Shown here piece after piece: positions 34,479-43,553 of a DNA stretch of 64,000 nt. How positions within the stretch are numbered: the stretch's first letter is position 1; each line of letters begins with the position of its first letter. This DNA comes from Bacteroidota bacterium (GTDB lineage: Bacteria > Bacteroidota > Bacteroidia > Cytophagales > Cyclobacteriaceae), in NCBI GenBank assembly GCA_018267275.1, contig JAFDYV010000005.1, positions 1 to 64,000 on the forward strand. Reading direction: 5' to 3'. The position numbers were made by a program, and so were the translations under genes. The notes beneath the pieces were generated by a model. The model was not told the DNA's origin and ran no database searches. It saw only the letters and a list, made by a program, of their open reading frames with translations.

Positions 34479-34486
34479 TACATTTG
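34479..34486 (+). promoter_or_regulatory. Probable -7 promoter element of asnS
   Basis: TACATTTG matches TAnnTTTG exactly, 27 bases ahead of the asnS ATG. A TTG lies 24 bases upstream (34452-34454), further than the usual 19, so only the -7 part is well supported. Confidence 0.5.
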
Positions 34487-34513
34487 GGATTTTAGCTTTT
34501 AGATTTGCGCATT

Positions 34514-35947
34514 ATGCAACGAACAAAGATCAAGGAGCTACTTTCTTCCGAGCCCAACGGGCAAATGGTGAAAGCACAGGGCTGGGTTAGAACATTTCGC
34601 AATAATCAATTCATTGCGCTCAACGATGGGTCTACCATCAACAACATACAGGCTGTAGTGGCCCTCAACTCGTTGGATGATACGCTGCTGAAGCGAATCA
34701 CGACCGGTGCGTGCCTTTCGGTGGAAGGCGAACTGATTGCCTCTGTAGGGAAAGGTCAAGCAGTAGAGATAAAAGTGAGCAATCTCGATATACTGGGTGA
34801 CAGCGATCCGGAGAAATTTCCGTTGCAACCAAAAAAGCATTCGCTTGAGTTTTTGCGCGAAATTGCTCATTTGCGCGTCCGTACCAATACCATTAGTGCC
34901 GTCATGCGCGTTCGCCATGCAATGGCATTTGCCATTCACCAGTTTTTTAATGAACGCGGTTTTACTTACGTACACACGCCCATCATTACCGGATCTGACG
35001 CAGAAGGTGCTGGCGATATGTTTAGGGTGACCACGCTAGACATCAATAAGCCTCCCCGTGATGAGAGTGGTCATATCGACCACAAAGAAGACTTTTTTGG
35101 TCGCGAGACCAACCTTACGGTATCAGGCCAGCTAGAGGGCGAAACTTATGCGCTTGCGCTGGGCGATATCTACACTTTTGGCCCCACATTTAGGGCGGAA
35201 AACTCAAACACAACGCGCCACCTGGCAGAGTTTTGGATGATTGAACCGGAGATGGCCTTCTACGACATCAACGACAACATGCAATTGGCCACTGACCTTT
35301 TGCAATATCTGGTTCGATATGCGTTGGATAATTGCAAAGATGACCTCGAGTTTTTGAACAAACGCGCACAAGAAGAAGATGCTGCCAAACCGCAAGAGCA
35401 GCGCAGTGAGTTGGGTTTACTCGATCGATTGAAGTTTGTGGTTGAAAATGATTTTCAACGACTCACCTACACCGAAGCAATTGACATCTTGCGTAACTCC
35501 AACCCCAATAAAAAGAAGAAGTTTCAATATCTGGTAGAACAATGGGGCGTTGATTTACAGTCGGAGCATGAACGTTACTTGGTAGAAAAACACTTCAAAA
35601 AACCAGTAATCCTGTACAACTATCCAAAAGACATTAAAGCATTTTATATGCGCCAAAACGATGACGGCAAAACCGTGGCGGCAATGGACGTGTTGTTCCC
35701 TGGCATTGGCGAAATTATTGGAGGCTCGCAGCGTGAAGAGCGCTATGAAAGATTGCTGACGAGGGTGCAAGAGATGAACTTGCCTGAAAAAGATTTGTGG
35801 TGGTACCTCGACCTTCGCAAGTTTGGATCAGCTCCACACGCGGGATTTGGCTTGGGGTTTGAGCGATTGATTTTGTTTGTGACAGGCATGACCAACATAC
35901 GGGATGTTATTCCTTACCCGAGATTCCCGAAGAGTGCGGAGTTTTAG
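34514..35947 (+). CDS. asnS: Asparaginyl-tRNA synthetase
   Basis: The enzyme charges tRNA-Asn with asparagine. An N-terminal OB-fold anticodon-binding domain ([19 protein letters not shown]) precedes a class II catalytic domain. It contains motif 1-type [17 protein letters not shown] and [17 protein letters not shown], motif 2 [24 protein letters not shown] and motif 3 [16 protein letters not shown]. The NTTRHL form is AsnS- rather than AspS-like. Length (477 residues) fits the family. The ATG at 34514 is chosen over an in-frame TTG at 34505. Confidence 0.97.
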   Translation: MQRTKIKELLSSEPNGQMVKAQGWVRTFRNNQFIALNDGSTINNIQAVVALNSLDDTLLKRITTGACLSVEGELIASVGKGQAVEIKVSNLDILGDSDPEKFPLQPKKHSLEFLREIAHLRVRTNTISAVMRVRHAMAFAIHQFFNERGFTYVHTPIITGSDAEGAGDMFRVTTLDINKPPRDESGHIDHKEDFFGRETNLTVSGQLEGETYALALGDIYTFGPTFRAENSNTTRHLAEFWMIEPEMAFYDINDNMQLATDLLQYLVRYALDNCKDDLEFLNKRAQEEDAAKPQEQRSELGLLDRLKFVVENDFQRLTYTEAIDILRNSNPNKKKKFQYLVEQWGVDLQSEHERYLVEKHFKKPVILYNYPKDIKAFYMRQNDDGKTVAAMDVLFPGIGEIIGGSQREERYERLLTRVQEMNLPEKDLWWYLDLRKFGSAPHAGFGLGFERLILFVTGMTNIRDVIPYPRFPKSAEF

Positions 35948-36053
35948 GAAGAAGACAGAAGTTAGAATTCAGGAGACTGGAGTTAGGATATAGAACTAAA
36001 ATCCGAGTATTTACTTCAACACGTAAACACACTTCAACACCTTAGCACATAAG
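35948..36053. repeat. Degenerate short-repeat tract downstream of asnS
   Basis: The 106-base gap consists of degenerate iterations of short purine-rich units (agaagttag-, ggagactgg-, gagttagga-like) and then of acttcaacac-like units (two near-copies, ending caccttagcacataag). No open reading frame or stem-loop is evident. This is simple intergenic repeat material of the kind scattered in Bacteroidota genomes. Confidence 0.4.
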
Positions 36054-36602
36054 ATGGAAACCATCGAACTTTCAGGTATTATCGGCATGATTGCGCTGGC
36101 TGCATTGACTGCGAATTTTTTTGTCGGCATTTTCATTTGGTCGAAGCGTGAGTTCGCCCTGCCCTATCAGTTGACTTTTTTGCAATTGCATAAGTTTACG
36201 GGTTACTCTGCCGCCATTGCCATATTGCTGCACATTGTGCTCATTCCACTCGATCCAAAATCAGGCTTTACCTGGGGAGATTTGGTGCTGCCTGCATGGA
36301 CACAACATCAACCCCTGGCCAACACTTTTGGGTCCGTTGCACTTTACCTGATTGGCGTGGTGGTAATCAGTTCTTATTACAAAGATAAAATCAAACTGAA
36401 AACATGGCGCACGCTTCATTTCTTAAGTTACTTCGCTGCTGTGCCTCTCATATTACACAGTATCATTACCGACCCAAAACTCGAAGACCGGCCTATTGAC
36501 TGGTTTGATGCGGAGAAGTTGTTCGTGATTGGTTGTTGCGTTGCGATTATTGCATTATCAACCTATCGGTTTTTTATCAAAGAAAAGGACGCAGGATACT
36601 AG
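36054..36602 (+). CDS. Ferric-reductase-like transmembrane cytochrome b protein
   Basis: A 182-residue integral membrane protein with about five to six helices. The haem b-ligand pattern is two His pairs: HKFTGYSAAIAILLH in helix 2-3 and HFLSYFAAVPLILH further on. In each, the two His are 13-14 residues apart on the same helix face, as in the ferric reductase / YedZ-like cytochrome family. It lacks an NAD or FAD domain, so it needs a separate reductase partner or donates electrons in the membrane. The gene stands alone with no partner visible within 1 kb. Confidence 0.78.
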   Translation: METIELSGIIGMIALAALTANFFVGIFIWSKREFALPYQLTFLQLHKFTGYSAAIAILLHIVLIPLDPKSGFTWGDLVLPAWTQHQPLANTFGSVALYLIGVVVISSYYKDKIKLKTWRTLHFLSYFAAVPLILHSIITDPKLEDRPIDWFDAEKLFVIGCCVAIIALSTYRFFIKEKDAGY

Positions 36603-36616
36603 CCGCTGGATACTAG
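36594..36616. repeat. Short direct repeat at the end of the cytochrome gene
   Basis: GGATACTAG occurs at 36594-36602 and again at 36608-36616; the first copy supplies the stop codon of the cytochrome b gene. It looks like a remnant of simple-repeat expansion at a gene end. Confidence 0.4.
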
Positions 36617-36652
36617 ATCAGTTCTACGTAAAGTTACAACCAGAAATGCTTA

Positions 36653-37483
36653 CTACTTCCGCTTTATTGCTAGCAAAGGTGTGCTGCCCAAATAGGCAAG
36701 CGTTCGGGTAACGCTTTTGGCAAACAGTTTTTCCTCAAGGCTTAGTTTGTGGGTAAACGTAGTGAGCAGGTCCGCTTTTGTTTCTTTGATAAAGGCATCG
36801 ATCGCGTTGGGAATGTTCTCGTCCAATATCACCCTAAAATCGATCTTATCGTAGTTTGATTTCTTGATCATTTCTTCTACGACCAGTTTTGAAGCTTCCA
36901 CCTTTTTGTCAATCGCATTTACAACATGAATCATGTGTACATGCGATCCATAAATCTTTGCAAACTCCAACACCACATTCAATTCCTTTTGCGTGTCTTT
37001 TAGGTCTGAGGCGTACACAATCCGCTCAAAATTTTTGAACTTAGCAAACTCGGGGATCGCCAACACAGGCACAGAGCTATCATCAATCACTGAAACAGTG
37101 GTGCCTCCCAACCGCACTTTTTTCAACACAGATGCGTTGCGCGAACCCATTGCCACAATGTTTACTTTGTGCTTGGCTGTGTAGCGCTTCACCATATCAG
37201 CCACGGTGTGCGCCTTAATTGTCTTAAATTCGATTTTATAGTCGCCCTTCACTTTTTCTCTCAAATCCGCAATCAACTTCGCCCCCTCTTCTTCTGAAAT
37301 TTGTGTTAGCGCCTTCTCAATTTGTTTCGCCCGCAGATTTACCTTCGGCACACCATCAAAGCGCGCGATGTTGAGTACCGTAAATTCTGCTTTAACTGCA
37401 GCGCCCATGCGGATGGCATACTCCATCGCCACTTTAGACAAATGTGAAAAATCAGTAAGCAAAACAATTTTTGGATGTGCCAT
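36653..37483 (-). CDS. Tandem universal stress protein (UspA family)
   Basis: About 276 residues with two UspA-like halves: KIVLLTDFSHLSKVAMEYAIRMG ... VAMGSRN in the first and RIVYASDLKDTQKELNVVLEFAKIYGSHVHMIHVVNA in the second. The ATP-loop glycines G-x2-G-x9-G(S/T) of ATP-binding UspA are not clear in the second half. These proteins help survival under starvation or stress. The ATG at 37483 (MAHPKIVLL) is preferred. An ATG at 37501 is possible, while the far upstream in-frame Met would run into the divergent peptidase gene. Confidence 0.87.
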   Translation of the reverse strand: MAHPKIVLLTDFSHLSKVAMEYAIRMGAAVKAEFTVLNIARFDGVPKVNLRAKQIEKALTQISEEEGAKLIADLREKVKGDYKIEFKTIKAHTVADMVKRYTAKHKVNIVAMGSRNASVLKKVRLGGTTVSVIDDSSVPVLAIPEFAKFKNFERIVYASDLKDTQKELNVVLEFAKIYGSHVHMIHVVNAIDKKVEASKLVVEEMIKKSNYDKIDFRVILDENIPNAIDAFIKETKADLLTTFTHKLSLEEKLFAKSVTRTLAYLGSTPLLAIKRK

Positions 37484-37567
37484 GGTAGTGGAGTTAGTCA
37501 TCAAAAATAAATGATTCGCACAGAGTAAAAAAATGTAAATTTCGGATGCAGAAAAACTTAATCTACG

Positions 37568-38782
37568 ATGAGAAACATATTGTGGTTCATTTTTATTGTT
37601 GGACAAATAACAGCTTACGCACAAACAAGTTCGCAAAATATTTTACGGCATATCAGGGTGCTTTCCAACGATTCACTGGAAGGCCGCGGAACGGGCACAG
37701 CGGGCGAAAAATTAGCACTCGCGTATATTCAAAGTCAATGGCGTGAGCTAAAACTTACACCCAGGGGCGATGGTGGAGGCTATACTCAAAAGTTCACTTT
37801 CAAATCTGGCATGCATGGAACGGGTAAAGAAGGTACAAGCTACAATTTGGCTGGCTACATCGACAATCAAGCACCCTTTACCATTATCATAGGCGCGCAT
37901 TATGATCACCTCGGATTAGGGTTAGAGAGCGGATCGCTTGACGCAAACCCACAAAACAAAATCCACAACGGAGCTGACGATAATGCTTCGGGCGTTGCCG
38001 GAGTGATTGAGCTGGCTCGTTATTTTCAGAACAACAAGCAGAAAGAGAAGTACAATTTTTTGTTTTTATGCTTTAGTGGAGAGGAACTAGGCCTTGTGGG
38101 GTCAAAGTATTTCACGGAAAATTCGCCTGTTGATTTAGCGAAGACCAATTTGATGATCAATTTAGACATGGTGGGCCGCTTGGATCCAGCCACCAAAGGT
38201 TTAACAGTGAGCGGGTCTGGCACTAGTGCTGCATTTGAACCATTGCTGAAAAATCTATCTAATAGTCAAGTGCAAATCAAGACAGACTCCTCGGGCTTGG
38301 GGCCTTCTGATCACAGTTCTTTTTACCTGAAAAACATACCCGTTTTACACTTCTTCACTGGGTCGCACAGCGATTATCACAAACCTTCAGATGACTGGGA
38401 GAAAATCAATGCAGAGGGCGAACGTGAAGTGCTTAATGTGATTATCAAGCTTATAGAAAGCCTCGACAAGCAGCCCAAACTTGCTTTTTTGCCAACGAAG
38501 AACAAATCGATGAGTTCATCGAGGTCGTTTAAAGTAACAATGGGTGTGATGCCAAGCTATTCTTCTAATGAAGAAGGCTTGAAAGTAGACGGTGTAAGCG
38601 ATGGCAAACCCGCACAAAAAGCAGGAATACAAACGGGGGACGTGATTACCCAAATTGGAGAGTATCCGATCAAAGACATACAGAACTACATGGATGCATT
38701 GGGGAAATTTGAAAAAGGGCAAACTGTGGCGGTGAAAGTCAACAGAGGGGGCGAAATAGTTATCGTGAAGGTGACCTTCTAA
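37568..38782 (+). CDS. Exported M28-family aminopeptidase with C-terminal PDZ domain
   Basis: A 404-residue protein with a signal peptide (to AYAQ, residue 19). The co-catalytic zinc-site residues are visible: GAHYDH (His111), ADDNASG (Asp137/Asp138), GEELG (Glu172, Glu173), LDMVG (Asp200) and the His in HSDYH. It is an M28 aminopeptidase of the type with a PDZ-like domain at residues about 310-404 (GLKVDGVSDGKPAQKAGIQTGDVITQIG). It removes N-terminal residues from peptides in the periplasm. It is divergent from the Usp gene. Confidence 0.92.
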   Translation: MRNILWFIFIVGQITAYAQTSSQNILRHIRVLSNDSLEGRGTGTAGEKLALAYIQSQWRELKLTPRGDGGGYTQKFTFKSGMHGTGKEGTSYNLAGYIDNQAPFTIIIGAHYDHLGLGLESGSLDANPQNKIHNGADDNASGVAGVIELARYFQNNKQKEKYNFLFLCFSGEELGLVGSKYFTENSPVDLAKTNLMINLDMVGRLDPATKGLTVSGSGTSAAFEPLLKNLSNSQVQIKTDSSGLGPSDHSSFYLKNIPVLHFFTGSHSDYHKPSDDWEKINAEGEREVLNVIIKLIESLDKQPKLAFLPTKNKSMSSSRSFKVTMGVMPSYSSNEEGLKVDGVSDGKPAQKAGIQTGDVITQIGEYPIKDIQNYMDALGKFEKGQTVAVKVNRGGEIVIVKVTF

Positions 38783-38817
38783 ACGGTAAATCCTAGAAAC
38801 AAATACCAAGTTATTTT

Positions 38818-39192
38818 ATGAATTCAGGGCTAATTATGATTTTTATAATACTGCCAGTAATCATTTTCTTTTGGAAGATATTTCCATCGACAATGTTCCT
38901 AACGGCTCATTTTGCTCAGACACCGATAGGCTTTACTGACTTGTTATTCATGAAGTTTAGAAAAATTGATGCTACCAAAGTCTGCAATGCTTACATTCAA
39001 TTAACAAAGGCAGGGGTCGACATAAAAATAAAAGAACTTGAGACTGCCTATTTACTAAATCACGACCTTGAGAATATTGCCTGGGGGCTCATCCTATCCA
39101 AGCAGAAAAATATCCCCTTAACTCTTGAGCAAGCAAAAGAAGCTGACAGGAAAGGGATTAAGATGGTTGACGAGTTAAAAAAGATTCAATAA
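38818..39192 (+). CDS. Free-standing FloA-like N-terminal fragment
   Basis: A 124-residue protein with an N-terminal hydrophobic helix (GLIMIFIILPVIIFFWKI). The remaining segment follows the N-terminal region of the flotillin-like protein FloA: LLFMKFRKIDATKVCNAY, then TKAGVDIKIKELETAYLLNHDLENIAWGLILSKQKNIPLTLEQAKEADRKG, against [51 protein letters not shown] of FloA. The protein ends where FloA would enter its SPFH domain. The frame is intact, with a proper stop and no continuation of FloA in any frame before the next gene at 39238. Function unknown; a mini-flotillin-like membrane protein. Confidence 0.7.
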   Translation: MNSGLIMIFIILPVIIFFWKIFPSTMFLTAHFAQTPIGFTDLLFMKFRKIDATKVCNAYIQLTKAGVDIKIKELETAYLLNHDLENIAWGLILSKQKNIPLTLEQAKEADRKGIKMVDELKKIQ

Positions 39193-39237
39193 GGTTAAAA
39201 ATAAACGGTATCATTCTAACCTATAAATTTTCAGACC

Positions 39238-40122
39238 ATGAAATGGCAAGGTAGACGCGAGAGTACAAACGTGGATGACCAACGCGGGGGAAGTGGCGGA
39301 GGATTCGGGGGATTTGGAGGTGGCAGGGGTTTGCCGGGCGGATTGTTTTCAAAAGGCGGACTCATCATGATTGTGATCGTCCTATTGATCAGCTGGTTTA
39401 CCGGAACCAACCCGCTTACTTTATTGCAAGAGACAGGGGGCGTTTCGCTTGATCAAAACCAAACCACGCAGGTTGACGCGTCTCCAGAAGAGGAAGAACT
39501 TGCCAGTTTCGTGAAAGTAATCTTGGGCTCTACCGAAGACGTTTGGAAACAACTAAAGCCAGATTACCGCGAGCCTAGCCTTACTTTATTTCGCGGACAG
39601 ACTCAGTCGGGTTGCGGTAGTGCTACGGCTGCGTCTGGACCATTTTACTGCAGCGCAGACGAGCGTGTCTATATCGACTTAAGCTTTTACGAAGAGATGA
39701 AGAACACGCTGAATGCGCCCGGAGATTTTGCGCAAGCGTATGTGATTGCGCACGAAGTTGGCCATCACGTGCAACACTTATTGGGCATCACCAATCGGGT
39801 TCATAGCCAGCGAGGCAATTTAAACGATGAGGAATACAACCAGCTTTCGGTGCGTTTGGAGTTGCAAGCGGATTTCCTGGCGGGCATCTGGGCGCATTAC
39901 GCGAAAGACAACAACGGATTTATAGAAGAAGGCGACATTGAAGAAGCCCTGAATGCAGCTGCCGCTATTGGTGACGACCGCCTGCAAAAACAGTTTCAAG
40001 GCACGGTAAATCCAGAATCGTTTACGCACGGCACATCAAACCAGCGGGTGCGTTGGTTCAAGAAAGGTTTCCTTTCGGGCGACACAAAACAGGGAGATAC
40101 GTTTAATACTTCTGATTTGTAA
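39238..40122 (+). CDS. Neutral zinc metallopeptidase, YpfJ-like
   Basis: A 294-residue membrane-anchored metallopeptidase. It begins MKWQGRRESTNVDDQRGG, then has a Gly-rich stretch, a transmembrane segment (LIMIVIVLLISWF) and a periplasmic domain with the zinc motif AHEVGHHVQ (HExxH). LELQADFLAGIWAHY provides the third ligand region. This is the KPN_02809/YpfJ family of neutral zinc metallopeptidases, whose substrates are unknown. The gene begins 45 bases after the FloA-like gene. Confidence 0.9.
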   Translation: MKWQGRRESTNVDDQRGGSGGGFGGFGGGRGLPGGLFSKGGLIMIVIVLLISWFTGTNPLTLLQETGGVSLDQNQTTQVDASPEEEELASFVKVILGSTEDVWKQLKPDYREPSLTLFRGQTQSGCGSATAASGPFYCSADERVYIDLSFYEEMKNTLNAPGDFAQAYVIAHEVGHHVQHLLGITNRVHSQRGNLNDEEYNQLSVRLELQADFLAGIWAHYAKDNNGFIEEGDIEEALNAAAAIGDDRLQKQFQGTVNPESFTHGTSNQRVRWFKKGFLSGDTKQGDTFNTSDL

Positions 40123-40148
40123 GGGTTTTTTAAATCAAGCCCTTATTC

Positions 40149-40156
40149 TATTTTTG
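40149..40156 (+). promoter_or_regulatory. -7 promoter element for the YebC gene
   Basis: TATTTTTG matches TAnnTTTG, 22 bases before the YebC ATG (40179). The region 19 bases upstream is a T run (40126-40131), so a -33 TTTG-like element is only partial. Confidence 0.5.
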
Positions 40157-40178
40157 CCGCTCGATAACTGAGATTTTT

Positions 40179-40886
40179 ATGGGCCGTATTTTTGAAAAGA
40201 GAAAGCACAAAATGTTTGCGCGTTTCGATAAGATGGCAAAGGCCTTCACGCGCATCGGAAAAGATATTGCCATTGCCGTAAAGCAGGCTGGCCCCAACCC
40301 GGATAATAACCCTAGGCTACGGATGGCCATCCAAAACGCCAAGGGCGTGAATATGCCCAAAGACCGCGTTGAAAACGCCATCAAACGCGCTTCCTCCAAG
40401 GAGGAAAAGGATTTTCAAGAAGTGATTTATGAGGGCTACGCTCCGCACGGGGTGCCCGTAATCGTAGAATGCGCTACAGACAATCCCACCCGCACCGTTG
40501 CGAATGTCCGCCTCCATTTTTCAAAAAATGACGGCAGCATGGGTAATTCGGGTTCTGTGTCGTTCATGTTTGAGCGCAGGGGTGTTTTTAAATTTGACCC
40601 AACTAAGTTGAACCTGGGCGAACTGGAGTTGGACCTGATAGATGCTGGCGCGGAAGACATACAGCAAGATGAAGAAGAAATTACCGTTTACACTAAGTTC
40701 ACTGAGTTTGGCCACATGGCCAAGTTTTTGGAATCGAGAAAACTAGATGCCAAAAGTTCACAACTGCAATACATCCCTACCACCACCAAAGAGTTGAGCG
40801 AGGCCGAGCAAGACGATGTACTAAAGTGTATTGCCGCGCTAGAAGAAGATGACGATGTGCAGAACGTTTATCATAACTTGGCATAA
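40179..40886 (+). CDS. YebC/PmpR-family regulator
   Basis: A 235-residue protein of the YebC family. It begins MGRIFEKRKHKMFARFDKMAKAFTRIGKDIAIAVKQAGPNPDNNPRLRMAIQNAKGVNMPKDRVENAIKRAS, the well-conserved first domain, and continues with the two further domains (YEGYAPHGVPVIVECATDNPTRTVANVR). YebC proteins act on transcription in some species and aid translation of proline-rich stretches in others. The start replaces the usual MAGHS with MGRIFEKR, a common Bacteroidota variant. Confidence 0.93.
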   Translation: MGRIFEKRKHKMFARFDKMAKAFTRIGKDIAIAVKQAGPNPDNNPRLRMAIQNAKGVNMPKDRVENAIKRASSKEEKDFQEVIYEGYAPHGVPVIVECATDNPTRTVANVRLHFSKNDGSMGNSGSVSFMFERRGVFKFDPTKLNLGELELDLIDAGAEDIQQDEEEITVYTKFTEFGHMAKFLESRKLDAKSSQLQYIPTTTKELSEAEQDDVLKCIAALEEDDDVQNVYHNLA

Positions 40887-40935
40887 GGCAACAACTACAG
40901 CCAAGGTAGCGGCATTGCCTTTTAGTAAGATTTTT
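40885..40935 (+). terminator. Terminator of the YebC gene
   Basis: AAGGCAA (40885-40891) pairs with TTGCCTT (40915-40921), overlapping the end of the stop codon, followed by ttagtaagattttttc. It ends the YebC transcript before the convergent cyclase gene. Confidence 0.6.
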
Positions 40936-40937
40936 TC

Positions 40938-42794
40938 TTAACTGTTTTTTGAGATTGTATCTTCAACGAAGTACATTTTCAACATGCCGCGGTTCTTTAC
41001 ATCAATTTCTCCTCGGTAGGTGCAAATAAATTGATCCTTGACTAACTCATAGGTATATTCTGAGATATTAATCCGGCCCGGTTCTGAATTAGATTCCATT
41101 CTCGCAGCCACGTTCACCGTGTCACCCCAAACGTCATAAGCAAACTTTTTAGTGCCCACCACTCCCGCTACCACCGATCCCGTGTTCACTCCCACGCGAA
41201 TGTCGAATGGGTATAACCCCGGATTTGCCTTTTTTGAAGTTTTTACAAAATCTACAATTTCTAAGGCCGCACCTATCATATGATGGGCGTGATTTTGGGT
41301 TGGAAAAGGAAGCCCGCCTGCACACATATAGGAATCTCCAATGGTTTTGATTTTCTCTAAACCGTATCGCTCCATGATCTGGTCAAATCGGGAGAAATAA
41401 AAATCAACACTCTCCACTAATTTTTCTGGCGTCATTTTTTCGGCATAGTGGGTAAATCCCTTGAAATCCGCAAACAGCACCGTCACCGATTCGAAACTCT
41501 TGGCCTGCACACGCCCGTTGGCTTTTAGTTCTTGTGCTGTCTCTTTTGGTAAAATATTTAGCAGCAGGTTTTCTGATCTCTGCCTCTCTTGCTCGATGAT
41601 CTGATTTGTTTCGCGAATAAACTTATACCTTCTATACAAACCGAATACCAGCATGCTCAGCAACAAAATCGCAATGGTAGTGGCAATCACGACAATCTGC
41701 TGGTTCTTCTTTTGCTGGTTTAGCAAATCAACTTCAATTTGTTTTTTCGAAACTTCAAAGTTTGTTCGCAAATCGGCCATTTGCTGCACCGACTTAATAT
41801 TATTGAGGCTGTCTTTGTAGGTAATGTGGCTTTTATAATAGGCAAACGACTCGTTCAATTTCCCCATTCTCTGATAAATTTCAGAAAGGCGCAAATTGGC
41901 TTCACTCACCTGCTCTTTCAGTCCATATTTTTTTGCCAAATGAAGGCTGCGAAAAGCATAGTCCAAAGCGGCTTGGTACTCTTTGTTTTCTTTGTAGATA
42001 TCTGCAATAAGATTGAGATACACCGAAATTGGATAGTATTCATTTAACACTTCAAGCAGTTCAATGGCTTTGTTCATGATCCTTTCAGCTTTCTTATCGT
42101 CTCCTAATTGCACATAGATCATTCCCAGATTACCCAGGCTATAGGCTTCACCAATTTTCGATTGAATTTTTTCATAGATGACGCCAGCCTCTTCGGTGCA
42201 AATCAAAGCGGAGTCCCATTTGTGCATGGTGATGTAAGTATCGCCCATATTGAGGAGTGCTGCTGCCATGTTGGTGGAGTCGTTGACGGTCCGCAAGATT
42301 TCAATGGCATGCCGATAATAGCTAACGGCATTTGAATAATTTCCCATCACAGAATAAACATCGGCTATGCCGATATTCAACGCCCCAAGTTTTGCTTTTC
42401 CATTTTCTTCCTCTACCAACTTTGCAGCCTGCAAAAAGCTCTGTAGCGCTCTCGTTAAATCACCTTTCAGTCGTAACGCATTTCCCTTTTCCTGCAAACC
42501 CTGAATCAGGTAATTGGTTGAATCAAACAAAGTGGCTACACGCACGAGTTCCTCGCTGAACGAAAGTTTCTTATTTGTATCTGTGCTGTTGATTGCCAGC
42601 TCTTTTAGGATCGCCAGCTTAGCCTGCGGCTCTAATTCGCGCGACTGATATTTCTTTTCTAAACTATCTAACGCCACTTGTGTTTGGCTTTGCGCAGCCA
42701 ACGAAGTCAAAACAAAAAAGCCAAGGATTACCCAGGCTTTTATCGGCTCAAAACAAAATATGTTTTTCAAGTCACTTTTCGGAGTTCTCAACAC
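40938..42794 (-). CDS. TPR-containing class III adenylate cyclase
   Basis: A 618-residue protein with a signal or membrane segment near the N-terminus (AWVILGFFVLTSLAAQSQ), about six TPR units (residues about 90-330), a transmembrane helix (about 368-388, IVVIATTIAILLLSMLVFGL) and a cyclase catalytic domain (about 425-600). Metal Asp are 443 (FADFKGF) and 487 (TIGDSYM). Lys481 (EKIKT) and Asp554 (YDVWGDTVN) are the adenine-specifying pair, so ATP is the expected substrate. The start is a GTG at 42794, because no ATG exists ahead of the signal. It lies 15 bases after the secreted protein gene at 42810-43319, so they form an operon. Confidence 0.92.
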   Translation of the reverse strand: MLRTPKSDLKNIFCFEPIKAWVILGFFVLTSLAAQSQTQVALDSLEKKYQSRELEPQAKLAILKELAINSTDTNKKLSFSEELVRVATLFDSTNYLIQGLQEKGNALRLKGDLTRALQSFLQAAKLVEEENGKAKLGALNIGIADVYSVMGNYSNAVSYYRHAIEILRTVNDSTNMAAALLNMGDTYITMHKWDSALICTEEAGVIYEKIQSKIGEAYSLGNLGMIYVQLGDDKKAERIMNKAIELLEVLNEYYPISVYLNLIADIYKENKEYQAALDYAFRSLHLAKKYGLKEQVSEANLRLSEIYQRMGKLNESFAYYKSHITYKDSLNNIKSVQQMADLRTNFEVSKKQIEVDLLNQQKKNQQIVVIATTIAILLLSMLVFGLYRRYKFIRETNQIIEQERQRSENLLLNILPKETAQELKANGRVQAKSFESVTVLFADFKGFTHYAEKMTPEKLVESVDFYFSRFDQIMERYGLEKIKTIGDSYMCAGGLPFPTQNHAHHMIGAALEIVDFVKTSKKANPGLYPFDIRVGVNTGSVVAGVVGTKKFAYDVWGDTVNVAARMESNSEPGRINISEYTYELVKDQFICTYRGEIDVKNRGMLKMYFVEDTISKNS

Positions 42795-42809
42795 AAATAT
42801 AACCGTAGA

Positions 42810-43319
42810 CTAGTGTGCCTGAATTTTCGGATCAATGTGAAACGTGCCGTTTCTTTTCACGCCATTATTGGTAACAGTAAATGATATGTCGTACTTGTAA
42901 TCACCGCCTACGGCAGTGCTGCTCAATACTTTGCCAGAGACTTTTTGGTTCTTTCCCCTATCTGTTGTTGCCAGATCTTTTCCAAAAATATTCTTACCTC
43001 GTACGTACTTGATTTTTGTAATGTCCACCACGTCTGTTTCAGGTGCATTGGAAGAAACGCCTTCCCACGTGATAACATCACCAACATTTACCACTATGGT
43101 GAAGTCTTCGTTTGATATACCTTCCTCTTGTCCAAAATCGCAGGTGCTACTCAAATTATCTTTATCTATTTCAATGGTATTCACGCGCAATGTCACCACT
43201 ACATTATTTGCTTGCGCGGGGCGATCGGGGCGTGTAGAGCTTGTAAAGGCTGAAAGCAATGCGAAAAAAATCGGCAAAACAAGCCATGCGTTTTTTGGGG
43301 AGGAAGCTGCTATTTTCAT
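42810..43319 (-). CDS. Secreted protein of unknown family, first gene before the adenylate cyclase
   Basis: From the ATG at 43319 about 169 residues. A signal peptide (NAWLVLPIFFALLSAFTSS) is followed by a beta-rich mature part: VVVTLRVNTIEI, FTIVVNVGDVITWEG, DVVDITKIKYVRGKNIFG and DYKYDISFTVTNNGV. The region G-D-V-I-T-W and the closing FHIDPKI suggest a cupredoxin-like or Ig-like fold, but no metal-ligand set is evident. I do not recognise the family. It precedes the cyclase gene by 15 bases and may be its sensor partner. Confidence 0.7.
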   Translation of the reverse strand: MKIAASSPKNAWLVLPIFFALLSAFTSSTRPDRPAQANNVVVTLRVNTIEIDKDNLSSTCDFGQEEGISNEDFTIVVNVGDVITWEGVSSNAPETDVVDITKIKYVRGKNIFGKDLATTDRGKNQKVSGKVLSSTAVGGDYKYDISFTVTNNGVKRNGTFHIDPKIQAH

Positions 43320-43553
43320 GTGGGATAGTTTAGGTTTAACAAGTATTGCAGTCAATATACTGAAGTTAAGTAATTAACACAAACAAAATCAAACTTGGCT
43401 GAGGCAAGTTGGTCTTGTGGCTTGCAGCAAGAAACTCCGATGGGTGCAATGTTAAGCGCTTTTCACGAAATACAGTTGAATCTGAAGCTAGGCTCTGGTT
43501 CCTTTTTTCTAATCATAAAAAATTTACCATCTTAGTCATCAAAAATTTGAATT

